48,702 bases of DNA from Flavobacteriaceae bacterium (GTDB taxonomy: Bacteria > Bacteroidota > Bacteroidia > Flavobacteriales > Flavobacteriaceae), in the NCBI GenBank assembly GCA_947456815.1, contig CANGTL010000019.1, positions 1 through 48,702 of the forward strand, in the 5' to 3' direction. The translations under genes were made by a program, and so were the position numbers. Under the pieces are notes generated by a model. The model ran no database searches. It had not been told where the DNA came from and saw only the letters and a program-made list of their open reading frames with translations. Shown here piece after piece: positions 8,080 to 16,746 of the stretch; the first letter of the stretch is position 1, and every line of letters begins with the position of its first letter.

Positions 8080-9225
8080 TTAGTTTCCTCGATGAAGCTG
8101 TCTATCCAATTCTTCATCATAAAAAAACAGAAACATGCTTCCCATCATGTCTTGATCTATTGTTGAAGTGTTATTGACTTCCAAGATTAGTTCGTAATTG
8201 TGGTTTTGCATCATCCAAACTCCAGATTCTGAGCTGAAAGCATCGATTTTTGACAATCCAATCTTGTCCCGATGATTGACTATGTGGCTCGTAAATATTG
8301 CCTTCTTATTTGTTTTATCCCATAGGGTCAATGCGGTAGCAAATGGATGAACATGTACCGCAGCGGCGTGAAGTCGAATACTATCGGCAGTGATTTGCAA
8401 CTGATTATCGATACTACTGCGATAGGTGTGCTTTCCTTTCGGGATGACCCAATGACCAGATAGTTTATTTCCGCAGCCGTCGTCGTAGCTATGATTCTTT
8501 GTTTCAACGGGAATGCAGTAGTCTTTTCCAGGATCTATTGGACTTTTATAAGGATCAGATTTGTCATAGGGCAGCATGATGTATACCGTTCGACTCATTA
8601 ATGGCTTATAGGAAGTGATGTTGGTGAGATAGTCAATTTGAACCTCGTGTTTGATGAGATAATTGGCGTCGGGGATATTGTGGTTTAGCGATTCGGTGGT
8701 TACATATAGCAAATCATTGCCTTTCATGGGCACACCATAACCTTTGGGGAATTTGAAATTTTCTAGACCATGAGATAATGAAGTCATGCGCGGATATTGT
8801 TTGCCAATCCTGTCATTGAGATGAAAATTACTAAAGTACTTCACCTCGTTAAAATCGACGTTGGTGTGGCAAATAAAGTCATTGGAGATTCTTTTTTTGT
8901 TGGACGAATTGAGCGCTCTTACATGAAATCCTGTAATCCAAAGTAATGTGCTGTCTTGCGATAGTTGAACGTAGTTAGAGGATTTTGGCCCTTCCATCGA
9001 TTTGTAAATTCCATCGATATAGAACGCTGGGGAAATCATAGTATAATGTTGCAATTTATTGTCAATTTTCCATTGATTGTCGACCAAACCACTATGTTGC
9101 AAAAGATACGTTTTGACGATTGCCTTGTGTCTGTTGGGAAGCCGGTAATATAAAATCGCCGCCACAAGAACGCCAATTATTGCGATAGCAGCTGTAAATT
9201 TATATATCTTTGAGTTGCGCTTCAT
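8080..9225 (-). CDS. Membrane-anchored protein of unknown function, His-rich C-terminal half
   Basis: The ATG at 9225 gives a short basic start (MKRNSKIYKF) followed by one membrane helix (AAIAIIGVLVAAILYY), so it is most likely anchored with the bulk outside the cytoplasm. About 381 residues. The middle has LLWITGFHVRAL and NDFICHTNVDF; the C-terminal part has DDGCGNKLSGHW, LHAAAVHVHPFATALTLWD and a run of short beta-strand-like segments. Clustered His residues (AAAVHVHPF, HIVNHRD, QNHNYEL) recall copper type II monooxygenase-like (PHM) jelly-roll proteins, but this is only a resemblance that I cannot test. It is divergent from the acyltransferase gene, starting 33 bp away. An alternative TTG start at 9258 would abut that gene's start. 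Confidence 0.6.
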   Translation of the reverse strand: MKRNSKIYKFTAAIAIIGVLVAAILYYRLPNRHKAIVKTYLLQHSGLVDNQWKIDNKLQHYTMISPAFYIDGIYKSMEGPKSSNYVQLSQDSTLLWITGFHVRALNSSNKKRISNDFICHTNVDFNEVKYFSNFHLNDRIGKQYPRMTSLSHGLENFKFPKGYGVPMKGNDLLYVTTESLNHNIPDANYLIKHEVQIDYLTNITSYKPLMSRTVYIMLPYDKSDPYKSPIDPGKDYCIPVETKNHSYDDGCGNKLSGHWVIPKGKHTYRSSIDNQLQITADSIRLHAAAVHVHPFATALTLWDKTNKKAIFTSHIVNHRDKIGLSKIDAFSSESGVWMMQNHNYELILEVNNTSTIDQDMMGSMFLFFYDEELDRQLHRGN

Positions 9226-9258
9226 GACCAATGATTTAACCAAAAATACATAATTCAA

Positions 9259-10377
9259 TTGAACAAATCCTTGGCAAAAGACAATAACGATATTTTCGGT
9301 TTGAACCTATTGCGTTCCTGCGCGGTGTTGATGGTGGTTTTTGGTCACTTGATGTTGTATCGGCCAAGTGCTTCTGTTATTTCAAGTCAATTGGCGCCGT
9401 TATTTGGTTTCCTTGGCGTCGAGGCGCTACTTGTTCTCGGTGGGTTTTTGATTGGTAAGAAAGCGTATGAACTTGCAGTTTTGGGCTCGGAGTTTTCATC
9501 TCAAAACGTTTTGCGTTTCTTTAAAAAGATGGCATGGCGTTTTTTACCACTATATTTTTTGGTCTTGTTGTTGGCACTTCTTATTGCATTACTCTTTAAT
9601 CAATCGACCACTGATGTATGGAAGTATTTTGGTTTTATTCAGAATTTTTCTAGTCCAATGCCAGCCTTCTTCTCAGAAATTTGGCCGATTACCATCGGTT
9701 TTTTTGGAAGTGTGACGTTGATTTTAGGGATGTATCTGACTGCAGAAAAGCTGCGGTTTATTGGAAAAGCATCTCTTTTTTTAGGGTTTACTTTTTTGAT
9801 GATTGCTCTTTTTTTTGGTGTTAAATACAATTATTATTTAGATGGTAGAAATTTGACGTTATTGGAATGGGACCAGCATTTAAAGCCGATTGTGATTTAT
9901 CGCCTTGATTCCTTTTATATTGGCGTGCTCTGCGCTTGGATGTACTTTAATCGTAGGACCTTTTGGGTTGCTTACCGCAAATTATTCCTTCTTATTGGAA
10001 TGCTATTGATGTTCCTCCTTTTTGTGTGTGTTGGATTTTTTGGCTGGTTCATTGATTCTCGACCTTTTTTTTGGGAGGTACTTTATTTGCCCATGACTTC
10101 CGTTTCAATTGCTTTGTTTTTGCCTTTCCTAAGTAGTTGGGATTTGCGGCAATCGTGGATTAGCGCCACGAGTTCGTTTCTTTGCAAAATTTCATACCCT
10201 TTGTTTTTGATTCATTATTCGTTGCTATTGCAAGTGATGAATCAGTTTTTCAGTATAAAAGACGCTTCGGTTGGAGGATTTCTGATTTCATCCACTAATT
10301 TTATGCTTTTAGGACTTGTAATGAGTGTCGTTTTGCATCGTTTTTACGAAAAGTCTTTGATGAGATTTGGCGCATAA
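9259..10377 (+). CDS. Acyltransferase 3 (OafA/YrhL) family membrane protein
   Basis: A 372-residue integral membrane protein with about ten hydrophobic helices. The start LNLLRSCAVLMVVFGHLML contains the family motif in which Arg and His (RSCAVLMVVFGH) bind the acyl donor, and GFLGVEALLVLGGFLIGKK continues the family pattern. These enzymes add acetyl or other acyl groups to extracellular polysaccharide, lipopolysaccharide or similar glycans. The start codon is TTG at 9259; no ATG lies upstream in frame, and another TTG at 9271 is possible. The upstream gap to the divergent gene is only 33 bp, so both promoters must be inside coding sequence or overlapping. The substrate is unknown. Confidence 0.85.
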   Translation: MNKSLAKDNNDIFGLNLLRSCAVLMVVFGHLMLYRPSASVISSQLAPLFGFLGVEALLVLGGFLIGKKAYELAVLGSEFSSQNVLRFFKKMAWRFLPLYFLVLLLALLIALLFNQSTTDVWKYFGFIQNFSSPMPAFFSEIWPITIGFFGSVTLILGMYLTAEKLRFIGKASLFLGFTFLMIALFFGVKYNYYLDGRNLTLLEWDQHLKPIVIYRLDSFYIGVLCAWMYFNRRTFWVAYRKLFLLIGMLLMFLLFVCVGFFGWFIDSRPFFWEVLYLPMTSVSIALFLPFLSSWDLRQSWISATSSFLCKISYPLFLIHYSLLLQVMNQFFSIKDASVGGFLISSTNFMLLGLVMSVVLHRFYEKSLMRFGA

Positions 10378-10512
10378 AATTGAGATTTAGCATTTTAAGG
10401 GTGTTATTTTTTATTTTTGATAAAAAACAATGTTGTAATATTTCGTATTCGTAAATTATGAGCTTTAGTCAACATATTTCACCAAAAGCTTTTTACTAGT
10501 ATAACGTTTTCG

Positions 10513-10520
10513 TAATTTTG
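10513..10520 (+). promoter_or_regulatory. Candidate -7 promoter box of the aconitase gene
   Basis: TAATTTTG matches TAnnTTTG and lies about 61 bp before the ATG at 10582. A clear -33 TTG at the usual distance is not visible. The rest of the 204-bp gap (10378-10581) shows no other recognisable element. Confidence 0.4.
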
Positions 10521-10581
10521 CACAGCATTCGAGGCCATGTGGCCAAACAGAAAGCAGTTAAACAAATAAACCCAATCGATT

Positions 10582-12849
10582 ATGGCTTTTGATATTGAAA
10601 TGATTAAAAAAGTGTATGCTAATATGACCATTCGAGTTGATCAAGCTCGTGAGATTGTTGGTCGTCCCTTAACATTAACAGAGAAAATATTATATACGCA
10701 TTTGTGGGAGGGAAATCCTACTCAAGCTTTTACTAGAGGAAAAGATTATGTTGATTTTGCACCAGACCGTGTTGCTTGTCAAGATGCTACCGCTCAAATG
10801 GCTTTATTGCAATTTATGCACGCGGGAAAAAGTAAAGTTGCCGTTCCGACTACCGTACATTGTGACCACTTGATTCAAGCGAAAGATGGCGCTGCAACTG
10901 ATTTGGCTTTTGCCAATTCCCAATCGAAAGAAGTATTTGATTTTCTTTCATCGGTTTCGAACAAATATGGTATTGGTTTTTGGAAGCCAGGTTCGGGAAT
11001 TATTCATCAAATCGTTTTAGAGAATTACGCATTTCCGGGTGGATTGATGATTGGAACCGATTCGCATACTGTAAATGCAGGCGGTTTAGGAATGTTGGCG
11101 ATTGGTGTTGGAGGTGCTGATGCCGTTGACGTCATGTCAGGAATGTCTTGGGAATTGAAATTTCCAAAACTAATTGGTGTGAAATTGACTGGTAAACTAA
11201 ATGGATGGACGTCTCCGAAAGATGTGATTTTAAAAGTTGCAGATATTCTTACCGTAAAGGGTGGGACAGGAGCAGTGGTTGAGTATTTTGGTGAAGGCGC
11301 CACGAACATGTCTTGTACAGGAAAAGGGACCATTTGTAATATGGGTGCTGAAATTGGTGCCACTACTTCAACTTTTGGTTATGATGATTCGATGCGCAGA
11401 TATTTGGCTGCTACAGGCAGACAAGATGTGGTAGATGCTGCGGACAAAGTTGCAAGTTACTTAACTGGTGATGCTGAGGTATACGCCAATCCAGAGCTGT
11501 ACTTTGACCAGTTGATTGAAATTAACTTATCAGAATTGGAACCCCATATTAACGGACCGTTTACGCCAGATCGCGGAACACCAGTTTCTCAAATGAAAGC
11601 GGAAGCTGCTGCCAATGGTTGGCCGATTAAGGTAGAATGGGGATTAATTGGTTCATGTACCAATTCCTCTTACGAGGATATGTCGCGTGCTGCTTCTATA
11701 GTAGAACAAGCAGTGGCGCATGGTATCACTCCAAAAGCGGAGTTTGGAATTAATCCAGGTTCAGAGCAAATTAGATACACTATTGAAAGAGATGGCATCA
11801 TTGCTACTTTTGAAAAGATGGGTACTAAAGTATTTACCAATGCTTGTGGACCTTGTATCGGTCAATGGGATCGGGCAGGAGCAGACAAGCAGGAGAAAAA
11901 TACCATAGTGCATTCGTTCAATCGAAATTTTTCGAAGCGCGCAGATGGTAACCCAAATACACATGCTTTTGTCACTTCACCAGAGATGGTGGCGGCATTG
12001 GCCATATCAGGTAGATTGGACTTTAACCCGATTACCGATACCTTATTAAGTGATAAAGGGGAAGAAGTAAGATTGAATCCACCTAAGGGAGACGAATTGC
12101 CGTCGAAAGGATTTGATGTAGAAGATGCTGGATTTCAAGCGCCTGCTGAAGATGGAAGTAACGTGCAAGTAGCAGTTTCTGAAACGTCTGATCGTTTGCA
12201 ATTGTTGGCGCCTTTTACAGCCTGGGATGGCAAAAATATTGATGGCGCTAGATTATTAATCAAAGCCTATGGTAAATGTACTACCGATCATATTTCGATG
12301 GCTGGTCCTTGGTTGCGTTTCCGTGGACACTTGGATAATATTTCTAACAACATGTTGATTGGTGCGGAAAATGCTTTTAATCAGAAGGCCAATTCGGTTA
12401 AGAATCAATTGACCGGAGCTTACGATACTGTTCCTGCTGTGGCAAGAGCCTATAAAGCGGCTGGTGTTCCTAGTATAGTGGTGGGAGATCACAACTACGG
12501 AGAAGGTTCATCAAGAGAACATGCAGCTATGGAACCACGTTTTCTTGGCGTAAAAGCGGTTCTTGTGAAATCTTTCGCCCGTATTCATGAAACCAACCTA
12601 AAGAAACAAGGGATGTTAGCCTTGACATTTGCGAATGAGGCTGACTATGATAAAATTCAGGAGAATGATAGTATTAATTTTGTTGACTTGGTTGATTTTG
12701 CTCCAGGTAAGCCACTGACTTTAGAGTTTGTGCACGACAATGGTACGAAAGATGTAATTCTTGCCAATCACACTTATAATGCCAGTCAAATTGGTTGGTT
12801 TGTAGCTGGATCTGCGTTGAATTTGATTGCCGCTGCAGGAAAAGCATAA
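10582..12849 (+). CDS. acnA: Aconitate hydratase
   Basis: A 755-residue [4Fe-4S] enzyme that interconverts citrate and isocitrate in the TCA cycle. Conserved pieces appear in order: [41 protein letters not shown] with a cluster Cys, [12 protein letters not shown] with the other two cluster Cys residues, the swivel-domain start [19 protein letters not shown], and [19 protein letters not shown] near the C-terminus. The spacing and length suit the mitochondrial-type aconitase that Bacteroidota commonly carry, rather than AcnB. It is monocistronic, with a terminator directly after it. The symbol acnA follows common usage; the phylogenetic subgroup is inferred. Confidence 0.97.
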   Translation: MAFDIEMIKKVYANMTIRVDQAREIVGRPLTLTEKILYTHLWEGNPTQAFTRGKDYVDFAPDRVACQDATAQMALLQFMHAGKSKVAVPTTVHCDHLIQAKDGAATDLAFANSQSKEVFDFLSSVSNKYGIGFWKPGSGIIHQIVLENYAFPGGLMIGTDSHTVNAGGLGMLAIGVGGADAVDVMSGMSWELKFPKLIGVKLTGKLNGWTSPKDVILKVADILTVKGGTGAVVEYFGEGATNMSCTGKGTICNMGAEIGATTSTFGYDDSMRRYLAATGRQDVVDAADKVASYLTGDAEVYANPELYFDQLIEINLSELEPHINGPFTPDRGTPVSQMKAEAAANGWPIKVEWGLIGSCTNSSYEDMSRAASIVEQAVAHGITPKAEFGINPGSEQIRYTIERDGIIATFEKMGTKVFTNACGPCIGQWDRAGADKQEKNTIVHSFNRNFSKRADGNPNTHAFVTSPEMVAALAISGRLDFNPITDTLLSDKGEEVRLNPPKGDELPSKGFDVEDAGFQAPAEDGSNVQVAVSETSDRLQLLAPFTAWDGKNIDGARLLIKAYGKCTTDHISMAGPWLRFRGHLDNISNNMLIGAENAFNQKANSVKNQLTGAYDTVPAVARAYKAAGVPSIVVGDHNYGEGSSREHAAMEPRFLGVKAVLVKSFARIHETNLKKQGMLALTFANEADYDKIQENDSINFVDLVDFAPGKPLTLEFVHDNGTKDVILANHTYNASQIGWFVAGSALNLIAAAGKA

Positions 12850-12874
12850 CTATAAATACGTACTTCATAAACGG

Positions 12875-12905
12875 AAATCCTCGATGCAAATCGGGGATTT
12901 TTTTT
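12875..12905 (+). terminator. Terminator after aconitase
   Basis: AATCCTCGAT and ATCGGGGATT form a stem (one G-U pair) with a GCAA loop, followed by eight T. The next 240 bp (12906-13152) are very AT-rich and hold nothing I can support; a 76-codon frame there starts with TTG inside the T-run and has no coding character. Confidence 0.8.
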
Positions 12906-13152
12906 GTCTAATTTCCATTTTCCTTTTACAAATTATCGACGAACTACATTATTTGATTTTTATGATATTGTATTATTATTCATACAAAATAAATATTTGA
13001 ATGTATTTTATCGAAAAAAAATATCACTTCATCGATTTATTGTTTTTACTATTTTTTTTATCCCATTAATTTGTGGTGTATTATTATTGTCCCAAATGAT
13101 AGTAATGCTTCTCCCTAAAAAAAAAGAAGTATAAAAATCTTAACCTACTATT

Positions 13153-14754
13153 ATGAAAAAAATTTTACTTATGCTACTCTTGGCAGTAGCAGCCCACGGA
13201 CAAAATCAAAGCTACACTGCTAGCACAGACATTTTTCCTAACCCAGAAAGAGGATTCTATCGCTATTCTTCTACTGGTTTAGTATCTGCGACAACGAGTT
13301 ATTCGTATATTACTGCAAGTACATTGAGTTCTTATCGTGCTCAGAATATTTCAGTAATTCAAAGGATTTTTTATTTAAATCAATTTATCACTTCGCCGAT
13401 TTCTAGTGCTTATTTAGCAGATATGCAAACGGATTTCAATACCATTAGAAATGCAGGTATGAAAGTGATGATTCGGTTTGCTTATTCCAAAAGTGAATCA
13501 GCTGCAGTTTTAGATGCAACCAAAGCACAGACCTTGGCTCATATTCAGCAAGTAGCCCCAATTATTCAGGCAAATAAGGATGTTATTTCGACCTATCAAT
13601 ATGGATGGATTGGATGCTGGGGAGAGAATTATTACACGAGTCAAATAGCAGAATATGGCAATGGAGATTACACCCAATACACTACTACACAATGGGCAAA
13701 TCGTAAAGCAGTATTAGACGCTATGATCAGTGCTACTCCAGCTGAAATACCAGTTCAAGTTCGCTATGTACTTTACAAACAAAAGTTCTATCCAACAGGT
13801 AATAGCAGAGTCGGATTTTATAATGATGCCTTTTTAGGTGAGTGGGGCGATTCGGGGACTTTCTTGGTCAATAGCTCGACTAGCGCACCTAGCGCAACGG
13901 ATAGTAATTATCTAACCGCTCAAACCGAGAATTTGCCTATGACTGGCGAAACCAATCAGATCAACGCTCCAAGAACAGATTGTAGCAATGCAGTTTCGGA
14001 AATGAGTAAGTATAATTGGAGTTTGATTAACAGAGATTATTTAACTGCAAACATAACCAATTGGACAACAAACGGCTGTTATGCTGAGATGGAACGTCGA
14101 TTGGGTTATCGATTTGAGTTGGTGAATTCTTCTTTTGCCAATAACACATTGACATTGAACTTGACAAATTCGGGTTATGCCAATGTTTATAAAGCAAGAA
14201 AGGCCTTTATCGTTTTGAAGAATACGGCTACCAACGTGGAGTATTCCGTTGAAATTAGTAATGACATTCGCACTTGGAAAAAAGGACTTGCGATTCAGCT
14301 TACTAAAGATGTTAGCGGAAGCGTTCCTGCTGGGAATTATCAATTATTCTTGAACCTACCTGACCCATATTTGACTAATCCGCTGTATTCAATTCGATGT
14401 GCCAACACTGGTACCTGGGATGCCACTAAGGGATATAACAATTTGAACCAGACCGTCGCTATTTCGGGCTCTTCTACTACAAGTCCTGTCGTAACGAATC
14501 CTGTTGTCACTAGTCCTGTTGTCACCAGTCCAGTAATTACATCGCCTGTTTTAGCCGTTGAAATTCTGTTCATTAACAATAGCACATTAGTACTGAATAA
14601 TATGCCTAGCCAAAACTACTCGATAAAAGTGTATAACTTAAATGGCAGAATTAGAGCAAGATCGACAGATTTATCAGGTTTAAGAACGGGCTACTATGTG
14701 GTTAAAGTTGAGTGTAACGGTGCCATCTATTCGAAAAATATTTATAAGCAATAA
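13153..14754 (+). CDS. Secreted DUF4874/DUF4832 protein with T9SS sorting domain
   Basis: 533 residues. Signal peptide MKKILLMLLLAVAAHGQ. The start of the mature part, FPNPERGFYRYS, and the following TIM-barrel-like stretch (IQRIFYLNQF, MKVMIRFAYS, YQYGWIGCWGENYY, FLGEWGDSGTF) fit DUF4874 followed by DUF4832 (about residues 200-430), found in predicted secreted carbohydrate-active proteins. After a Thr/Ser/Pro/Val repeat linker (about 444-468) comes a T9SS type A sorting domain: VLNNMPSQNYSIKVYNLNGR, then GYYVVKVECNGAIYSKNIYKQ. The likely product is surface-attached or secreted, possibly glycoside-active; no catalytic residues can be named with confidence. It is monocistronic with its own terminator. 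Confidence 0.85.
   Translation: MKKILLMLLLAVAAHGQNQSYTASTDIFPNPERGFYRYSSTGLVSATTSYSYITASTLSSYRAQNISVIQRIFYLNQFITSPISSAYLADMQTDFNTIRNAGMKVMIRFAYSKSESAAVLDATKAQTLAHIQQVAPIIQANKDVISTYQYGWIGCWGENYYTSQIAEYGNGDYTQYTTTQWANRKAVLDAMISATPAEIPVQVRYVLYKQKFYPTGNSRVGFYNDAFLGEWGDSGTFLVNSSTSAPSATDSNYLTAQTENLPMTGETNQINAPRTDCSNAVSEMSKYNWSLINRDYLTANITNWTTNGCYAEMERRLGYRFELVNSSFANNTLTLNLTNSGYANVYKARKAFIVLKNTATNVEYSVEISNDIRTWKKGLAIQLTKDVSGSVPAGNYQLFLNLPDPYLTNPLYSIRCANTGTWDATKGYNNLNQTVAISGSSTTSPVVTNPVVTSPVVTSPVITSPVLAVEILFINNSTLVLNNMPSQNYSIKVYNLNGRIRARSTDLSGLRTGYYVVKVECNGAIYSKNIYKQ
14482..14553 (+). repeat. In-frame 15-bp tandem repeat (Ser/Asn-Pro-Val-Val-Thr linker)
   Basis: Five 15-bp units with the core AGTCCTGTTGTCACC encode (S/N)PVVT-type pentapeptides between the enzyme-like part and the sorting domain. 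The last unit is incomplete. Copy number could vary without breaking the frame. Confidence 0.75.
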
Positions 14755-14813
14755 CTTGAGATTTGGAATGTAAGATAATTTGAGTTTTTTAATTTTGTTA
14801 TTATTACAAAGAG

Positions 14814-14848
14814 AAACCCGCTATTCTAGTGCGGGTTTCTTGTTTTTT
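14814..14848 (+). terminator. Terminator after the DUF4874 gene
   Basis: AAACCCGC and GCGGGTTT pair across a 9-nt loop, and a T-rich run follows. The remaining gap to the permease gene at 14977 holds a weak partial copy (TTTAGCCAC near 14931) of the palindrome family seen at 8010. Confidence 0.8.
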
Positions 14849-14976
14849 ATTAGTTAGTAATGTAGTAAAATTGTTTTGTCGAGAACTTCGATTTAGATAA
14901 AATCAAAGTTCTTTTTTATATCTTTAGCCACAGGCATTTATCGACAAAAACCACAAACACTTTCAAAATAACCATT

Positions 14977-16386
14977 ATGGAAAACCAAAATCAAGAAGAA
15001 TTCAAACGTGAACTGGGACTATTAGACGGAACGATGTTGGTCGTTGGATCGATGATTGGTTCGGGAATATTTATCGTGAGTTCAGACATTGCACGTCAAG
15101 TTGGATCTGCTGGTTGGCTCACGCTAATTTGGATTATCTCTGGAATTATTACCATGATTGCCGCAGTTAGCTATGGTGAATTGAGCTCGATGTTTCCAAA
15201 AGCCGGTGGGCAATATGTTTATTTGAGAGAATCATACAATAAGTTGATTGCCTTCTTATATGGTTGGAGTTTCTTTGCAGTAATTCAGACCGGAACGATT
15301 GCAGCAGTTGGCGTTGGTTTCTCCAAGTTTGCGGCTTACCTTTTTCCGGTGATGAGTGAGGAAAATATTCTCATCCAGTCTGGCGGTTTTACTTTACACG
15401 CTGCACAAATTGTTTCCATTATTACGATTGTTTTTCTAACTTATTTAAACAGTAAAGGGGTAAAAAATAGCAAAACGTTGCAAACCGTTTTGACCGTTAT
15501 CAAAATACTTTCTTTGGTTGGCTTAATTGTATTTGGATTCCTACTAGGAGCCAAATCTGAAATTTGGAATGCCAACTGGACCGATATGTGGGCCACAAAA
15601 TCCTATGTTTCAGAATCGGCTTCATGGCTTCCCATTAGTGGCGTTGCATTAATTTCGGGTATCGCTGCCGCGATGGTAGGTTCACTATTCTCCAGCGATG
15701 CATGGAATGGCGTTACTTTTATTGCCGGAGAGATTAAAAACCCAAAACGCAATGTTGGACTTAGTTTGTTCTTGGGGACTTTTATCGTTACCATTATCTA
15801 TATTGTTGCTAATTTAATGTATTTGGCAGTGATTCCTTTTGGTGAAATTGCAACTGCCAAGTCAGACCGAGTAGCGGTGGTTGCTTCTCAATATATATTT
15901 GGAGATATAGGCACGTTGATTATCGCAGTTATGATTATGATATCCACGTTCGCCTGTAATAATGGTTTGATTATGGCTGGTGCGAGAGTCTACTATACCA
16001 TGGCAAAAGACGGTTTGTTTTTTGAAAAAGCGTCGCATCTCAACTCGGCAAGTGTTCCTGCTTGGGCTTTATGGGCACAGTGCATTTGGGCTTCGGCTTT
16101 GTGCTTGACCGGAAAGTACGGTGACTTATTGGATTTTGTAATCATCATTGTACTCATATTTTACATCCTTACTATTTACGGCATTTTCATTCTTCGTCGA
16201 AAGTTGCCAGATGCAGAAAGACCCTACAAAGCATTCGGCTATCCTATTTTGCCGGCGATCTACATTGTGGTGGCAAGTGCTGTTTCTGTTGCCTTGTTGA
16301 TCACCAAAACCAGTACATGTGGTTGGGGTGTGTTGATTATGTTGGTGGGCATTCCGGTGTATTATTTGACGAAGGGGAAAGAGTAG
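14977..16386 (+). CDS. APC-superfamily amino acid permease
   Basis: A 469-residue inner-membrane transporter with about twelve hydrophobic helices. The first helix holds the APC substrate-binding signature VVGSMIGSGIFIVSSDIA, and helix 3 follows SYGELSSMFPKAGGQYVYLR. The loop sequence GEIKNPKRNVGLSLFLGT is typical of amino-acid permeases of the LAT/serine-threonine exchanger type. The C-terminal part ILRRKLPDAERPYKAFGYP is a frequent mark of this group. It probably imports or exchanges neutral amino acids; the substrate is not readable from sequence. It is transcribed alone. Its stop codon runs directly into a 7-bp repeat array. Confidence 0.92.
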   Translation: MENQNQEEFKRELGLLDGTMLVVGSMIGSGIFIVSSDIARQVGSAGWLTLIWIISGIITMIAAVSYGELSSMFPKAGGQYVYLRESYNKLIAFLYGWSFFAVIQTGTIAAVGVGFSKFAAYLFPVMSEENILIQSGGFTLHAAQIVSIITIVFLTYLNSKGVKNSKTLQTVLTVIKILSLVGLIVFGFLLGAKSEIWNANWTDMWATKSYVSESASWLPISGVALISGIAAAMVGSLFSSDAWNGVTFIAGEIKNPKRNVGLSLFLGTFIVTIIYIVANLMYLAVIPFGEIATAKSDRVAVVASQYIFGDIGTLIIAVMIMISTFACNNGLIMAGARVYYTMAKDGLFFEKASHLNSASVPAWALWAQCIWASALCLTGKYGDLLDFVIIIVLIFYILTIYGIFILRRKLPDAERPYKAFGYPILPAIYIVVASAVSVALLITKTSTCGWGVLIMLVGIPVYYLTKGKE

Positions 16387-16462
16387 TTGTCGGTTGTCGG
16401 TTGTCGGTTATGGGTTGTGGGTTGTAGGTTCTAGGTTTTGGGTTCTTGGTCTTAGGTTTTTG
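16386..16462. repeat. Heptamer tandem array, GTTGTCG type (11 units)
   Basis: Eleven consecutive 7-bp units. The first three are exact GTTGTCG; later ones drift (GTTATGG, GTTGTGG, GTTGTAG, GTTCTAG, GTTTTGG, GTTCTTG, GTCTTAG, GTTTTTG). The first unit shares its first base with the stop codon of the permease gene. The same kind of array occurs at 32228-32262. Confidence 0.85.
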
Positions 16463-16490
16463 GGCGTGACCTCGCCGAAAAAGGCGGGTC

Positions 16491-16578
16491 GGGCTATCGG
16501 CTATATCTTTTGTGCTTGTCACCCCGAGCGCAGTCGAGGGGCTTTTCTTAGCCCAAAAGGATGCCGCCTCTATCCCTC
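16491..16578 (-). ncRNA. Structured RNA-like element, copy A (possible Flavo-1 type)
   Basis: On the minus strand the element reads GAGGGATAGAGGCGGCATCC at its 5' end and ACAAAAGATATAGCCGATAG near its 3' end. CATCCTTTTG can pair with CAAAAGATA, GGG pairs with CCC outside, and a two-sided internal loop lies between. The apical part holds its own hairpin (CCCCTCGACTGCGCTCGGGG). A further hairpin with a T-run (CGCCTTTTTCGGCG) follows at 16473-16488. A second copy in the opposite direction lies at 16603-16677. The name Flavo-1 is a guess based on the clade and general plan. Confidence 0.4.
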
Positions 16579-16602
16579 ACGCAGCCCTCGGTTACCTATA
16601 TG

Positions 16603-16677
16603 CCCTAGCCCTGATGGCAGTGGCATCCTTTTGTGAAGTGCAATGGAACAAAAGATATAACGAACAGCAGGATTAGC
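16603..16677 (+). ncRNA. Structured RNA-like element, copy B (possible Flavo-1 type)
   Basis: CCCTGATGGCAGTGGCATCC and AACAAAAGATATAACGAACA are the two conserved halves, followed by GCAGGATTAGC. ATCCTTTTGT pairs with ACAAAAGAT, CCTG pairs with CAGG, and AGC pairs with GCT outside. The two strands of the internal loop match those of copies A and C more than the stems do, which suggests that a folded RNA is being kept. It lies between the permease gene and the GAPDH terminator with no coding frame of its own. Confidence 0.45.
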
Positions 16678-16688
16678 TTCTAAAAAAT

Positions 16689-16718
16689 AAAAATCCGCCT
16701 CATCATGAAGCGGATTTT
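16689..16718 (-). terminator. Terminator of the GAPDH gene
   Basis: AAAATCCGC and GCGGATTTT pair across a 12-nt loop (CTCATCATGAA). A and T runs on both sides allow two-way use, but the nearest stop codon is that of the minus-strand gene at 16747. Confidence 0.75.
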
Positions 16719-16746
16719 CTTGTCTCTTGTTTCTTTATTCTATCTA

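Noticed and set aside
12904..13134. 76-codon frame after aconitase
   Set aside because: TTG start lies inside the T-run of a terminator; composition is plain AT-rich with Phe/Ile/Leu excess and no recognisable domain.
16394..16636. 80-codon plus-strand frame with a proline/serine-rich end
   Set aside because: It is a reading through the heptamer array and both structured elements; the apparent protein follows from those repeats.
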